This document shows positions 32,271 through 41,154 of a DNA stretch of 64,000 nt, piece after piece. The DNA lies in contig OY288189.1 in NCBI GenBank assembly GCA_958439205.1, positions 4,231,001 through 4,295,000 on the forward strand. Reading direction: 5' to 3'. A model generated the notes under the pieces. The model did not search any database, was not told the DNA's origin, and was given only the letters and a program-made list of their open reading frames with translations. Position 1 is the first letter of the stretch. Each line of letters opens with the position of its first letter. Origin of the DNA: an uncultured Allorhizobium sp. GTDB taxonomy: Bacteria; Pseudomonadota; Alphaproteobacteria; Rhizobiales; Rhizobiaceae. The position numbers and the translations under genes are program-made.

Positions 32271-32318
32271 AGGGGCTCTATCGCTTACGATGAATAGTAA
32301 CGTTCGGGTGCGGGCAAA

Positions 32319-33197
32319 ATGAACTTAATCGTCGGTTTCATCATCACACTGGGCTGCGTTCTCGGCGGCTTCATGGCCATGGGCGGCCACCTAGACGTCC
32401 TCGTCCAGCCGTTCGAGCTCGTCATCATCGGCGGCGCCGGTCTCGGCGGCTTCATCATGGCCAATCCGATGAAGGTCATCAAAGACACCGGTAAGGCAAT
32501 GGGCGAGGCCTTCAAGCAGACGGTTCCGAAGGAGCGCGACTATCTCGACGTGCTCGGCGTGCTGTACTCCCTGATGCGCGACCTCCGCACCAAGTCGCGC
32601 AACGAGATCGAAGCGCATATCGACAACCCGGAAGAGTCCTCGATCTTCACGGCAGCGCCGAACCTCCTGAAGAACAAAGAGCTCACCGCATTCATCTGTG
32701 ACTATGTCCGCCTGATCATCATCGGCAACGCCCGAAGCCATGAGATCGAAGCCCTGATGGACGAGGAAATCGAGACCATCCACTACGACAAGATGAAGCC
32801 GTACCACGCCATGACCGCCATGGGCGACAGCTTCCCGGCGATCGGTATCGTCGCGGCCGTTCTCGGGGTTATCAAGGCGATGAGCAAGATCAACGAATCC
32901 CCGGAAGTTCTGGGGGGCCTGATCGGCGCCGCGCTCGTCGGCACCATGCTCGGCATCTTCCTGTCCTACTGCCTTTGCAACCCGATCATCGCCCAGATCA
33001 AGATGGTTCGCACCAAGCAGCACCGCCTCTACATCATCGTGAAGCAGACACTGCTCGCCTACATGAACGGTTCTGTTCCGCAGGTGGCCCTGGAATACGG
33101 CCGCAAGACCATCTCTTCCTACGAGCGTCCGTCCATCGACGCCGTTGAGCAGGAAATGATGAACCCCGGCGGCGGCGGCGAGAGCAAGGCGGCCTGA
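32319..33197 (+). CDS. motA: MotA, proton-channel stator protein
   Basis: The 292-residue protein has four membrane helices (about 1-20, 32-50, 165-195, 200-222). The family segment GDSFPAIGIVAAVLGVIKAM carries the conserved Pro next to the channel, and the cytoplasmic loop YSLMRDLRTKSRNEIEAHID contains the charged residues that meet FliG. With MotB it forms the H+-driven stator. It heads motA-fliM-fliN-fliG and is separated from motB by 15 kb. The Gly-rich tail ends GGGGESKAA. Confidence 0.96.
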   Translation: MNLIVGFIITLGCVLGGFMAMGGHLDVLVQPFELVIIGGAGLGGFIMANPMKVIKDTGKAMGEAFKQTVPKERDYLDVLGVLYSLMRDLRTKSRNEIEAHIDNPEESSIFTAAPNLLKNKELTAFICDYVRLIIIGNARSHEIEALMDEEIETIHYDKMKPYHAMTAMGDSFPAIGIVAAVLGVIKAMSKINESPEVLGGLIGAALVGTMLGIFLSYCLCNPIIAQIKMVRTKQHRLYIIVKQTLLAYMNGSVPQVALEYGRKTISSYERPSIDAVEQEMMNPGGGGESKAA

Positions 33198-33199
33198 TC

Positions 33200-34147
33200 A
33201 TGACGGAAGCACAGACTGACACAGCACCGCAGATGGACCGTGCCCTTCTCGCCAAGCTGACCGGCGGGCTGGGTGATTCCAAGACGCTGCAGAAGCTTTG
33301 CGCAGATTTCGGCCAGCTTTACGTCGAGTTCCTGCCCGACGTCTTCCACAGCGAGACGGGCCTGACGATGCAGGTCCATTATAACGGCCACGAAAGCGGC
33401 CTGATGACGGACCTGATCGCCGATCTCGGCGACAATGTCTCGCTGGCCGACGGACAGCTGCGCAACTGGTCGCCGAACTTCGTGCTCGCCTGCGGCAACA
33501 GTTTCGTCATCACCTTGATGGAGAACCTGCTCGGCGCGCTCCCCGAGACCATTCAGGAGCCGATCGAACGTCCGCTGTCGCAAATCGAGCTCGATCTGGC
33601 CGTGATGGTCTACGACAAGATCGCCAATGTCCTGCGTTCGGGCGTCAATGCTGCAGGGGGCTTCGAGCCGCTGCTCGAGAAGGCTCACAACGCTGAAGAT
33701 CGGCCGAAGCTGGACGAGGATCACGTCGACGAATATGCCGTGACGGTCAAGCTTGGCATCACGCTCGGTACGGTGACCTCCGAATTCTACCTGGTCATTC
33801 CGCAGAAGGCGCTGCTGAAGACCGTCGTCACCATGCCGAAGTCGAAGGGCCAGGCCGGCAAGTCGAAGAAGGAGTGGCAGGAGCAGATCGCCGAACAGGT
33901 GCGTCGCTCTCAGGTCACCCTGGAAGCGCGGATCCGGCTCGATTCGCTGACGCTGGCCACCGTCTCCCGCCTGATCGCCGGCGATGTCATCCCGTTCCGC
34001 GACAAGGGCGACGTGATGGTCGATGTCAGCGCCAACGGCAAGAACCTTTACGTCTGCGAATTCGGCCGGGCGGGCGACCGCTACACGGTCCGAGTGAAAG
34101 ACAATGTGAGCAGCGAAGATGAAATTCTAAAACATTTGATGAGCTAG
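33200..34147 (+). CDS. fliM: FliM, C-ring switch protein
   Basis: This 315-residue, rather divergent FliM follows motA by two bases. The middle CheC-like domain (about 50-200) has LADGQLRNWSPNFVLACGNS and EPIERPLSQIELDLAVMVYD. The C-terminal SpoA domain has VTLEARIRLDSLTLATVSRL and GDVIPFRDKGDVMVDVSANG, ending in YTVRVKDN. The short N-terminal tail (QTDTAPQMDRALLAKLTGGL) should be where CheY-P binds, though the classical LSQxEID peptide is not obvious. It sets rotation state or, in S. meliloti, rotary speed. Confidence 0.9.
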   Translation: MTEAQTDTAPQMDRALLAKLTGGLGDSKTLQKLCADFGQLYVEFLPDVFHSETGLTMQVHYNGHESGLMTDLIADLGDNVSLADGQLRNWSPNFVLACGNSFVITLMENLLGALPETIQEPIERPLSQIELDLAVMVYDKIANVLRSGVNAAGGFEPLLEKAHNAEDRPKLDEDHVDEYAVTVKLGITLGTVTSEFYLVIPQKALLKTVVTMPKSKGQAGKSKKEWQEQIAEQVRRSQVTLEARIRLDSLTLATVSRLIAGDVIPFRDKGDVMVDVSANGKNLYVCEFGRAGDRYTVRVKDNVSSEDEILKHLMS

Positions 34148-34208
34148 CAATTTACCCGGGCTTGACCCACGGCAGCTTGAGGCAAGTTTCAAGAGGAATA
34201 ATCAATCC

Positions 34209-34835
34209 ATGGCAACGAAGAAGACACCACCGAAGGATGACGACGCGCTGGCGATGCCGGGCGCGAGCGACAGCGATTTCGACCAAGCGGTCGACGACCT
34301 TCGCGGCGTCCTGAAGGCAGATTCAGAAGGCGGACTGGGCGATTTCGGTTCCGATCTCGGCCTCAAGGACGATCCGCTGGCAGCGTTCGAATCGGATTTC
34401 GGCGGCGGCGCTGCAGCGGCCCCGAGCGATGACTTCGGACTGGGCGATTTCGGCGGTTCCAGCGATCTCGGCGGCGGCAGCGACTTTGGTGGCTCCAGCG
34501 ATTTCGGTGGATCGAATGATTTCGGCGGCGGCGATTTTGGCGGCTCAACTGGCAGCCAGCAGGAGCCAGGCAGCGGTCTCAGCGCCAATCTCGACCTGAT
34601 CATGGACATCCCGATCGAGGTCCAGATCGTGCTCGGATCCAGCCGCATGCAGGTTTCAGGGCTTATGAACCTCGAGGAAGGCGCCATCATCGCGCTGGAC
34701 AAGAAGATCGGCGAGCCTGTCGAGATTATGGTGAATGGCCGCCGCATCGCGCGGGGCGAGATCACCGTTCTCGAAAACGACGATACGCGATTTGGTGTCA
34801 AACTGATTGAAGTGATGGCGACCAAGACATCCTGA
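34209..34835 (+). CDS. fliN: FliN, C-ring switch protein with DFGG-repeat N-terminus
   Basis: The protein has 208 residues, against ~137 in E. coli. The C-terminal 90 residues are a normal FliN SpoA domain: NLDLIMDIPIEVQIVLGSSR, LNLEEGAIIALDKKIGE-like sequence and EIMVNGRRIARGEITVLEND with RFGVKLIEVM. The N-terminal extension (about 30-115) is acidic and contains repeated FGGSSD/FGGS/DFGGG units, likely disordered. FliN completes the C-ring and helps FliH bind. The gap to fliM is 61 bases. Confidence 0.92.
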   Translation: MATKKTPPKDDDALAMPGASDSDFDQAVDDLRGVLKADSEGGLGDFGSDLGLKDDPLAAFESDFGGGAAAAPSDDFGLGDFGGSSDLGGGSDFGGSSDFGGSNDFGGGDFGGSTGSQQEPGSGLSANLDLIMDIPIEVQIVLGSSRMQVSGLMNLEEGAIIALDKKIGEPVEIMVNGRRIARGEITVLENDDTRFGVKLIEVMATKTS

Positions 34836-34863
34836 CCCATGATGGGCCAGAGAGGACAAGACC

Positions 34864-35901
34864 ATGATGGACTTTGACGATTTTGGCGGCCCCTTAACCG
34901 GAAAACCCCTCTCCCAGGCCGATAAGGCAGCCGCAGTGCTGCTGGCCATGGGAAAGGGCGTCGCCGGCAAGCTGCTCAAGTATTTCACGCAGGCCGAGCT
35001 GCAGACGATTATCGCGTCTGCGCAGACCCTTCGCACGATCCCGCCGGATGAACTGACCGAACTCGTCAACGAATTCGAGGACCTCTTCACCGAGGGCGCC
35101 GGCCTGATGGACAATGCGAAGGCCATCGAGAGCATTCTCGAGGAAGGCCTGACGCCGGAAGAGGTCGATGGACTGCTCGGTCGTCGCACGGCCTTCCAGG
35201 CGTTCGAAGCATCCATCTGGGATCGCCTTCAGGATGCCGATCCCGATTTCATCGCCCGCTTCCTGATGCGTGAGCATCCGCAGACCGTTGCCTACATCCT
35301 CTCCATGCTGCCCTCCTCCTTCGGTGCAAAGGTTCTGCTCAAGCTGCCGGAGAGCAGGCGTGCTGACATCATGAACCGCACGGTCAACCTGAAGAACGTC
35401 AGCCCCAAGGCAGCCCAGATCATCGAAAACCGGGTCCATGACCTGATTGCGGAGATCGAAGCCGAGAAGAACTCCACCGGTTCGGCCAAGGTCGCGGAAC
35501 TGATGAACGAGTTGGAAAAGACCGAAGTCGATACGTTGCTCACCTCGCTCGAATCGATCAGCAAGGAATCGGTCAACAAGGTTCGCCCGAAGATCTTCCT
35601 CTTCGAGGACTTGCTCGTCATGCCGCAGCGCAGCCGCGTTCTGCTCCTCAACGACATCTCGGGCGAAATCCTGACCATGGCGTTGCGCGGTGCCAGCGCG
35701 GAAATCAAGGAATGCGTGCTGGCCTCCATCAGCCCGCGCTCACGCCGCATGATCGAATCGGACCTGCAGGCCGGGACTGCCGGCATCAATCCGCGCGAGA
35801 TCGCCATCGCACGACGCGCCGTCGCCCAGGAAGCCATCCGCCTTGCGAATGCAGGTCAGATCCAGCTCAAGGAAACCGAGGGCGATACGCAGGCGGCCTG
35901 A
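34864..35901 (+). CDS. fliG: FliG, C-ring torque protein
   Basis: The 345-residue protein has three FliG domains: an N-terminal MS-ring-binding part (KAAAVLLAMGKGVAGKLLKY), the middle domain with EHPQ at 137-140 followed by TVAYILSMLPSSF, and the C-terminal torque helix region (FLFEDLLVMPQRSRVLLLND, LRGASAEIKECVLASISPRS). The last should contact MotA. It is the last gene before a hairpin terminator (35937-35970). Confidence 0.96.
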   Translation: MMDFDDFGGPLTGKPLSQADKAAAVLLAMGKGVAGKLLKYFTQAELQTIIASAQTLRTIPPDELTELVNEFEDLFTEGAGLMDNAKAIESILEEGLTPEEVDGLLGRRTAFQAFEASIWDRLQDADPDFIARFLMREHPQTVAYILSMLPSSFGAKVLLKLPESRRADIMNRTVNLKNVSPKAAQIIENRVHDLIAEIEAEKNSTGSAKVAELMNELEKTEVDTLLTSLESISKESVNKVRPKIFLFEDLLVMPQRSRVLLLNDISGEILTMALRGASAEIKECVLASISPRSRRMIESDLQAGTAGINPREIAIARRAVAQEAIRLANAGQIQLKETEGDTQAA

Positions 35902-35936
35902 TCGGTCACCTCTGTTGAAAACCACAAGCTTTCTGT

Positions 35937-35970
35937 CACCCGCCGATTGAACCCCAATCGGCGGGTGTTT
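35937..35970 (+). terminator. Rho-independent terminator after fliG
   Basis: A perfect 12-bp stem CACCCGCCGATT/AATCGGCGGGTG with a seven-base loop is followed by TTTACG, 36 bases after the fliG stop. The U-tail is short, so some read-through into flhB is possible. Confidence 0.75.
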
Positions 35971-36081
35971 ACGTTCGTGTCGCCGGGAGTTCTCCGGCGA
36001 GCCGTCGGCGCCCGGCACCGGTGACTGGATCAGCCAGGGCATCGATCCCGCCCGGTGCACGCCTCCTGGAGGGCAGCGGTC

Positions 36082-37164
36082 ATGGCCGAAGATGACGACG
36101 AAGACAGCAAGACAGAAGACCCGACCGAGAAAAAGCTTCGGGACGCGCTCGAGAAGGGCAATGTGCCGACCTCGCGCGAGGCGCCACTCTTTGCCACCGC
36201 GCTCGGTTTCTATCTCTATGCCGTCTTCTTTCTGCCCGATGCCATTGGCCGCCTCGGGCAGACCCTAAAGGACATCTTTGAGCGTCCCGACCAATGGTAT
36301 CTCGGGACGGCCGTAGACGTGGTGTCGCTCTTTACCCACCTCGCGTGGGAAATCGGCGCATTCCTGGCACCGATGCTGATCATGCTGGTGCTGTTGGGGG
36401 TAAGCGCGAACGTCGCCCAGAACATGCCCTACTTCGTGCTTGAGCGAATCAGGCCGCAGATGAACCGGATTTCGCTGTTTGCGGGCTGGAAGCGGATCTT
36501 CAGTGCCCAGGGCATGGTGGAGTTCGGCAAGTCGATCTTCAAGATCGTCGTGCTCTCCGTGATCATGGTCTTTGCCCTGAAGAGCGACTATTTCGGCGTC
36601 ATCGACACGATGTTCTCCGACCCGCAGGTCATTTTCGTCAAGTTCTCGGAAATCCTGAACAAGATGATGATCATCGTGGTGATGGCTACGGCGTTTCTAT
36701 CGACCGTCGACGTCTTCTGGACGCGCTATCACTGGTACGAACAGCTGCGCATGACCAAGCAGGAGGTCAAGGAAGAGTACAAGCAGGCGCAGGGCGACCC
36801 AATCGTCAAGGCGCGTCAGCGATCGATCGCACGTGACCGCGCCCGCAAACGCATGATCGCCAGCGTGCCGCGTGCGACACTGGTGATCACCAACCCGACC
36901 CACTATGCCGTGGCACTGCGCTATGTCCGCGAGGAAGGCGACGCTCCGGTGGTCGTTGCCAAGGGACAGGACCTGGTTGCGCTCAAGATTCGCGAGATTG
37001 CCCGCGAGAACGACATTCCAATTTTTGAAGACCCGCCGCTCGCGCGCTCCATGTTTGCGCAAGTCTCGGTGGATAGCGTCATTCCGTCAATATTTTACAA
37101 GGCAGTCGCAGAACTCGTGCACCGGGTCTATGCGTCGAAGGCCCCCAAAAGACGGATACGCTAG
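36082..37164 (+). CDS. flhB: FlhB, export substrate-specificity switch
   Basis: The chosen ATG (MAEDDDEDSKTEDPTEKKLR, the classical FlhB opening) gives 360 residues. Four membrane helices lie in residues ~35-210. The cytoplasmic domain has the self-cleavage motif NPTH at 271-274, followed by YAVALRY, and ends with ELVHRVYASK. Cleavage between Asn and Pro, triggered by FliK, changes export from hook to filament proteins. A GGAGGG stretch lies upstream of the ATG. It follows the fliG terminator by about 110 bases. Confidence 0.95.
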   Translation: MAEDDDEDSKTEDPTEKKLRDALEKGNVPTSREAPLFATALGFYLYAVFFLPDAIGRLGQTLKDIFERPDQWYLGTAVDVVSLFTHLAWEIGAFLAPMLIMLVLLGVSANVAQNMPYFVLERIRPQMNRISLFAGWKRIFSAQGMVEFGKSIFKIVVLSVIMVFALKSDYFGVIDTMFSDPQVIFVKFSEILNKMMIIVVMATAFLSTVDVFWTRYHWYEQLRMTKQEVKEEYKQAQGDPIVKARQRSIARDRARKRMIASVPRATLVITNPTHYAVALRYVREEGDAPVVVAKGQDLVALKIREIARENDIPIFEDPPLARSMFAQVSVDSVIPSIFYKAVAELVHRVYASKAPKRRIR

Positions 37165-37169
37165 GCCCG

Positions 37170-37610
37170 ATGAAGAAATGCTCATATACCAACCAGCGTG
37201 AACGCATCGTGGCCGAGGCGATCAGCCCCGTCGCGAGCGAGTTGCGCCTTCTCGATGCTGCCGACCTTATTTCACTTCTGCGTTTTGAACTTTATGGCAA
37301 TCTGTCGGACCTCGTCTCGTCGGCAGCAGAGCTCTATTTCCACCCGGGGACCGTGGTTTTCGGTGCGGGTGGAGATTATCGGCTGGAATGGGGTGGCCCA
37401 CCGGAAATCGTGCTTGATCTCGAGATCAAGCCCCGCGGCATCACGATCTATTCCCAGTTGACGCTCACCAACGAGCAGGCCGGGCTCGACATCAAGCATA
37501 TCGCGTTTCACGATTCGTCCGGCGATCCGGACACCAACACGCGCATGCTCGAAGAGCGCCTGCAGGAGGCGCGCTTCGTAAAGGGACAGGCGTCCCCCCT
37601 CTACGGATGA
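37170..37610 (+). CDS. Hypothetical protein between flhB and visR
   Basis: This 146-residue soluble protein starts five bases after flhB. It has a helical first third (AISPVASELRLLDAADLISL, RFELYGNLSDLVSSAAELYF) and then a beta-rich part (HPGTVVFGAGGDYRLEWGG, PEIVLDLEIKPRGITIYSQL). It has no signal peptide and no membrane segment, and no family is recognised. Tight spacing suggests co-transcription with flhB, and its stop faces the visR stop seven bases away. The ribosome site before the ATG is poor, so a GTG at 37209 is possible. A role near the export gate is conceivable but unproven. Confidence 0.65.
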   Translation: MKKCSYTNQRERIVAEAISPVASELRLLDAADLISLLRFELYGNLSDLVSSAAELYFHPGTVVFGAGGDYRLEWGGPPEIVLDLEIKPRGITIYSQLTLTNEQAGLDIKHIAFHDSSGDPDTNTRMLEERLQEARFVKGQASPLYG

Positions 37611-37617
37611 GGATTGA

Positions 37618-38367
37618 TCAGGTGATGTAGCCGAGGCGGATCGCCTTGGCGATCGCCTGGATGCGGTTGACCGAATCAAGCTTGATCGTGGCAGAGCCGA
37701 GATAAGCGTTGACGGTATGGACCGAGAGGCCGAGGCGCTCGGCGATTTCTTCACTGATACGACCGTCGCCGGCCAATTGCAGGCAGGCGATCTCGCGTTC
37801 GCTTAAGGTCTCCGACGGCGCTGCACGCCGCTCATCCAGCGACAGGATGTCCGTCATCACCTTGTAGCAACGGCTGTGCACGGCGAGGATCAGCTCGCCC
37901 GGAAGGTCCGCCCCGCCGATCGTCGGGAAGACGACATAGCCGTTTCCGACAGCGCCGAGGCGCACGGGGAATGCGACGCCGGAATAGGGTAGCAGGCGTT
38001 CCTGCAGCTGCACGGCAAACGGGGTGAAGTCCGAGGCATCGAGGAAGCTCGTCTTCTCCTCTGCGCTCCAGAGCAGCGGCAGGGTCGACGTTTCGATATG
38101 CGCGAGCAGGATGTCACCATAGGCGGCCACAAAGGCGTCACGACCGCTGCTGAGACCGCTGCTCCAGTTCTCGAATTCAGGGTCGAGGCGCCGCTTGTGC
38201 GGCAGGCTTGCGCCTCCGACACGAAATGCTGCAAAACCGCGCGCGTTCAATGACCGCTGCAGGGACACCAGTTTCGGGAAGATGTCCGAGCGGGATGTAA
38301 CGGGGCGCTGGCCTGACCAAGTCGCATCTTCGAGGATGGCTCCGCCTGGTCTGGTATTGGTGGCCAT
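37618..38367 (-). CDS. visR: VisR, LuxR-type master motility regulator
   Basis: The ATG MATNTRPGG has GGGAG upstream and gives 249 residues. The C-terminal LuxR/FixJ helix-turn-helix reads LSEREIACLQLAGDGRISEE, then LGLSVHTVNAYLGSATIKL. The N-terminal half (about 30-170) is an autoinducer-binding-like domain of unknown ligand (SLNARGFAAFRVGG). VisN and VisR act as a heteromer at the top of the motility cascade in S. meliloti and A. tumefaciens, switching on rem. The gene starts 10 bases after visN. Confidence 0.93.
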   Translation of the reverse strand: MATNTRPGGAILEDATWSGQRPVTSRSDIFPKLVSLQRSLNARGFAAFRVGGASLPHKRRLDPEFENWSSGLSSGRDAFVAAYGDILLAHIETSTLPLLWSAEEKTSFLDASDFTPFAVQLQERLLPYSGVAFPVRLGAVGNGYVVFPTIGGADLPGELILAVHSRCYKVMTDILSLDERRAAPSETLSEREIACLQLAGDGRISEEIAERLGLSVHTVNAYLGSATIKLDSVNRIQAIAKAIRLGYIT

Positions 38368-38377
38368 TCCTGCTCCC

Positions 38378-39127
38378 TTAGACGAGATTGTTGCGCACCG
38401 CATAAGCGATCGCTTCCGAGCGTGTCTTCGTTGCTGTCTTACGCATGACGCTGGTGATGTAATTGTTGATCGTATTGCGCGAGATGCCAAGGATCGTCGC
38501 GATTTCGTCGCTCGTCTTGCCTTCTGCAATCCAGAACAGGCATTCCAACTCGCGATCGGTCAGGTCGAAATCACGATCGCTCTTGTGGCCCTTGTTCGTG
38601 GAAAGGCTGAGCGCATAACCCGCGAGCAGCCCGACTTCCCGAAGCCTTTCGGGCGAGAGCACATAGTCCTGCGGGAACAGCAGCATCAAAGCGAGACGAG
38701 TGCGACCGACATTCATCGTCACCGTGCAGTACTGACGGCTGATGCCGAGCGGCACATGCGCGTCGTCTGGCAGGATCGCGTATTTCGGCTGCAGCACCGA
38801 GAGGCACTTCTCCAGCTCGGTCGATTGGGAATAGCTGGTGGCCAGTTCGCTTTCGAGGCGCCGGACGAGGTCAAACGGCCAGTCTGCAGCGACCACGAAA
38901 TCGAGGCCTTCTTCCTGGACAAGGTCATAGCGCGCCAGAAGGTGATGCGAGGCGCCCACATAGTCACACAGAACCCGCAGGCACTGTCCCATATCGCCCG
39001 AAAGCGCCGGCGTTGCCAGCTTTCGGATCAAGACGTCCTTCGACGAAGAGCCTTTTTGCGGAGGCTCCATAGGAGCAGCCGCACGGGCCCGCCCCTCTTG
39101 GCCCTCCGTAGTCAGCTCGGCATCCAT
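38378..39127 (-). CDS. visN: VisN, LuxR-type master motility regulator
   Basis: The 249-residue partner of VisR has a ligand-domain-like N-terminal half (LRVLCDYVGASHHLLARYDL) and a C-terminal LuxR helix-turn-helix (LTDRELECLFWIAEGKTSDE, then LGISRNTINNYITSVMRKT). It is first in the visN-visR operon. The upstream 220 bases, bounded by the fliF terminator, should hold its promoter; they include AT-rich DNA near 39225-39250 and an imperfect inverted repeat (39312-39343). Confidence 0.93.
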   Translation of the reverse strand: MDAELTTEGQEGRARAAAPMEPPQKGSSSKDVLIRKLATPALSGDMGQCLRVLCDYVGASHHLLARYDLVQEEGLDFVVAADWPFDLVRRLESELATSYSQSTELEKCLSVLQPKYAILPDDAHVPLGISRQYCTVTMNVGRTRLALMLLFPQDYVLSPERLREVGLLAGYALSLSTNKGHKSDRDFDLTDRELECLFWIAEGKTSDEIATILGISRNTINNYITSVMRKTATKTRSEAIAYAVRNNLV

Positions 39128-39311
39128 TCAATGTGCCCCTTTGAACAGCCTTGCAGTATCGCAGTCTTCCCCGCGAAAGATCACGGCCGACTCAGACCGC
39201 TCCGTAATCTCAAGCTACCGAATCATGTTCACTGTAAAATATAAAGTGGCAAAGGTCACAGGTGTCTTCGGTAATCTTGGACGGCTGGAAGCATGCCCGT
39301 CTGTGGGCCAT

Positions 39312-39343
39312 GTTGCAATCCCGCATGCCGATGGGATTACAAC
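39312..39343. repeat. Inverted repeat between fliF and visN
   Basis: An 11-base arm GTTGCAATCCC and GGGATTACAAC (one mismatch, G-T when read as RNA) enclose a 10-base loop. It directly follows the fliF terminator and lies about 190 bases upstream of visN. It could be a regulator dyad or part of a composite terminator. Confidence 0.45.
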
Positions 39344-39345
39344 GC

Positions 39346-39370
39346 AAAACCGCGCCCAGGGGGCGCGGTT
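39346..39370 (-). terminator. Rho-independent terminator after fliF
   Basis: A 10-bp stem AACCGCGCCC/GGGCGCGGTT with a three-base loop and a TT tail on the minus strand. It lies 23 bases past the fliF stop. It separates the che-fliF transcript from visN. Confidence 0.8.
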
Positions 39371-39392
39371 GGTACTCGTTTGTTCTTGATTG

Positions 39393-41087
39393 TCAGGCTG
39401 CGTTGTCCACAGCCCATTTGCGAAGGATCTTGGCGGCACGCTCTTCCGAGATTTCCACCATGCGCGACAGGCGCCGCTCGGGACCTTCCTTGACCCGGCG
39501 GTTGAAGCCGCCATTCGGATCGTCGTCCATGGTGAGCAGGTCGTCGGTCGAGTCGAAACCGAAGTCCGAACCGAAGCCATCCATGAGGCCGCCACTCGAA
39601 CCACCGCCCAGCGCCGGAGAGAAGTCGGGAAGCTCGAGACCTGCGGCCTGCTCGCCGATACCACCGGCGAGTGCCGTGTCTGCGCCGCCGCCGCCTGCGG
39701 TGCGGATCATCGGACGGATACCCATCCAGACGATCAGGAAAGCGACTGCAACGAAGGCGAGCGAGTTGATGATGCCACCGAGGTTGCGGCTGAGGATTTC
39801 CATGAAGCCGGGGCCGGTCGCGGATTCTTCCAGCAGCTGGTTTTCGAGGAAGTCCATAGCGGTCAGAGTGACCACGTCGCCGCGCTCGCCGTCGAGGCCG
39901 GCAGCCGAGCTGACGATCTTCTGCATCTCGGCAAGATAGGCGTCGATCTTGGCCTGGTCGACGGGCTCGCCGACCATCTTGGCGATGCGACCGCGGTTGA
40001 CGACAACGGCGACCGACAGCTTCTCAACGGTGTAGCTATTCTTGACCGTAGCGACCGTCTTGCTGTTGATTTCGTAGTTGGTCTGCTCTTCCTTCTTGTC
40101 CTGCTCATCCGACGACTGAGGACCGCCGCCACTTGCTTCAGGCGCCGCCTGCGGGATGTTCTGCTCGACGGTTGCGGCCGTATCGGACTGGCTCTGCAGC
40201 GACTTCTGCTGCTCCTTGGTCACGCGGACAGACCGTTCGACGCGCGATTCCGGATCGTAGATGGTTTCCTGGATCTGCTGGCTGTCGGTGTTGATCTGGG
40301 CCGTGACGCTGGAGCGGAAGTTGTCCATGCCGAGGAATGGTGCGAGCGCCTTGTCGATGTTGGTCTCGATCTCGCGCTGGACGGACTGGACGACGCCGAG
40401 CGAACGCGAGGCTTCGCCGCCCGTCTCGTCGCCGGCTGCCAGAAGCTGGCCGGTCGAATCGAGAATCGTGACGTCCTCGACATCGAGGCCTGGGACGGAA
40501 GAGGCCACCAACTGACGAATGGATGCAGCAGCCTTGCGGCCGGCATCCGAGGAGGCACGAATCATGACGGATGCGGTCGGCTTCTGTTCGCCTCTTCGGA
40601 AGTTGCCGATATCCGGCATGACGATGTGAACCCGTGCTGCGGCGATGCCCGAGATCTGCTGGATGGTGCGTGCGACTTCACCTTCCAGGGCGCGAACCCG
40701 GGTTACTTCCTGCATGAACGAGGTCAGGCCGAGGGAGCCGACATTGTCGAAGAGTTCATAGCCGGCATTGGCGCTGTTGGGCAGGCCGCGTTCGGCGAGC
40801 AGAAGACGCGCCTTTCCGGTCATGCCGGCGCGCACACTGATGCTCTGGCCGTCCGCACCCGTTTCAAAATCAATGCCCGATTCAGCCAGCGCAATGCTGA
40901 TCTGGTTCAGATCGACGGGTTCCAGACCGACGTAGAGGTTCTCGTAGGAGGGTTTGTTGACGTAGAGGGCGCCGGCAATGATGATCGCAAAGGAGACAAC
41001 GGCCACACCAGCCATCGCCAAAATCTTCGCCTGACCCATCGCCGCGAAATTTTTTGGTATCTGAAGTAATTGATTTAACAGATTCAT
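39393..41087 (-). CDS. fliF: FliF, MS-ring protein
   Basis: From MNLLNQLLQIPKN the protein has 564 residues; an ATG five codons upstream is the alternative. It has two membrane helices (about 22-42 and 445-465, SLAFVAVAFLIVWMGIRPMI). The periplasmic ring-building motifs between them are ISIALAESGIDFETGADGQS, RLLLAERGLPNSANAGYELF and VARTIQQISGIAAARVHIVM. The cytoplasmic tail, after a Gly-rich stretch with DGFGSDFGFDS, ends in the FliG-binding segment RAAKILRKWAVDNAA. It is the base on which the motor is built, and is encoded downstream of the che genes as in other rhizobia. Confidence 0.95.
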   Translation of the reverse strand: MNLLNQLLQIPKNFAAMGQAKILAMAGVAVVSFAIIIAGALYVNKPSYENLYVGLEPVDLNQISIALAESGIDFETGADGQSISVRAGMTGKARLLLAERGLPNSANAGYELFDNVGSLGLTSFMQEVTRVRALEGEVARTIQQISGIAAARVHIVMPDIGNFRRGEQKPTASVMIRASSDAGRKAAASIRQLVASSVPGLDVEDVTILDSTGQLLAAGDETGGEASRSLGVVQSVQREIETNIDKALAPFLGMDNFRSSVTAQINTDSQQIQETIYDPESRVERSVRVTKEQQKSLQSQSDTAATVEQNIPQAAPEASGGGPQSSDEQDKKEEQTNYEINSKTVATVKNSYTVEKLSVAVVVNRGRIAKMVGEPVDQAKIDAYLAEMQKIVSSAAGLDGERGDVVTLTAMDFLENQLLEESATGPGFMEILSRNLGGIINSLAFVAVAFLIVWMGIRPMIRTAGGGGADTALAGGIGEQAAGLELPDFSPALGGGSSGGLMDGFGSDFGFDSTDDLLTMDDDPNGGFNRRVKEGPERRLSRMVEISEERAAKILRKWAVDNAA

Positions 41088-41154
41088 TCTGTCTCGCACC
41101 ATCTACAAGAAGGTTCGGGCGTTTTTGCCCTTGGCGCGACAATAGAAATCGAAA

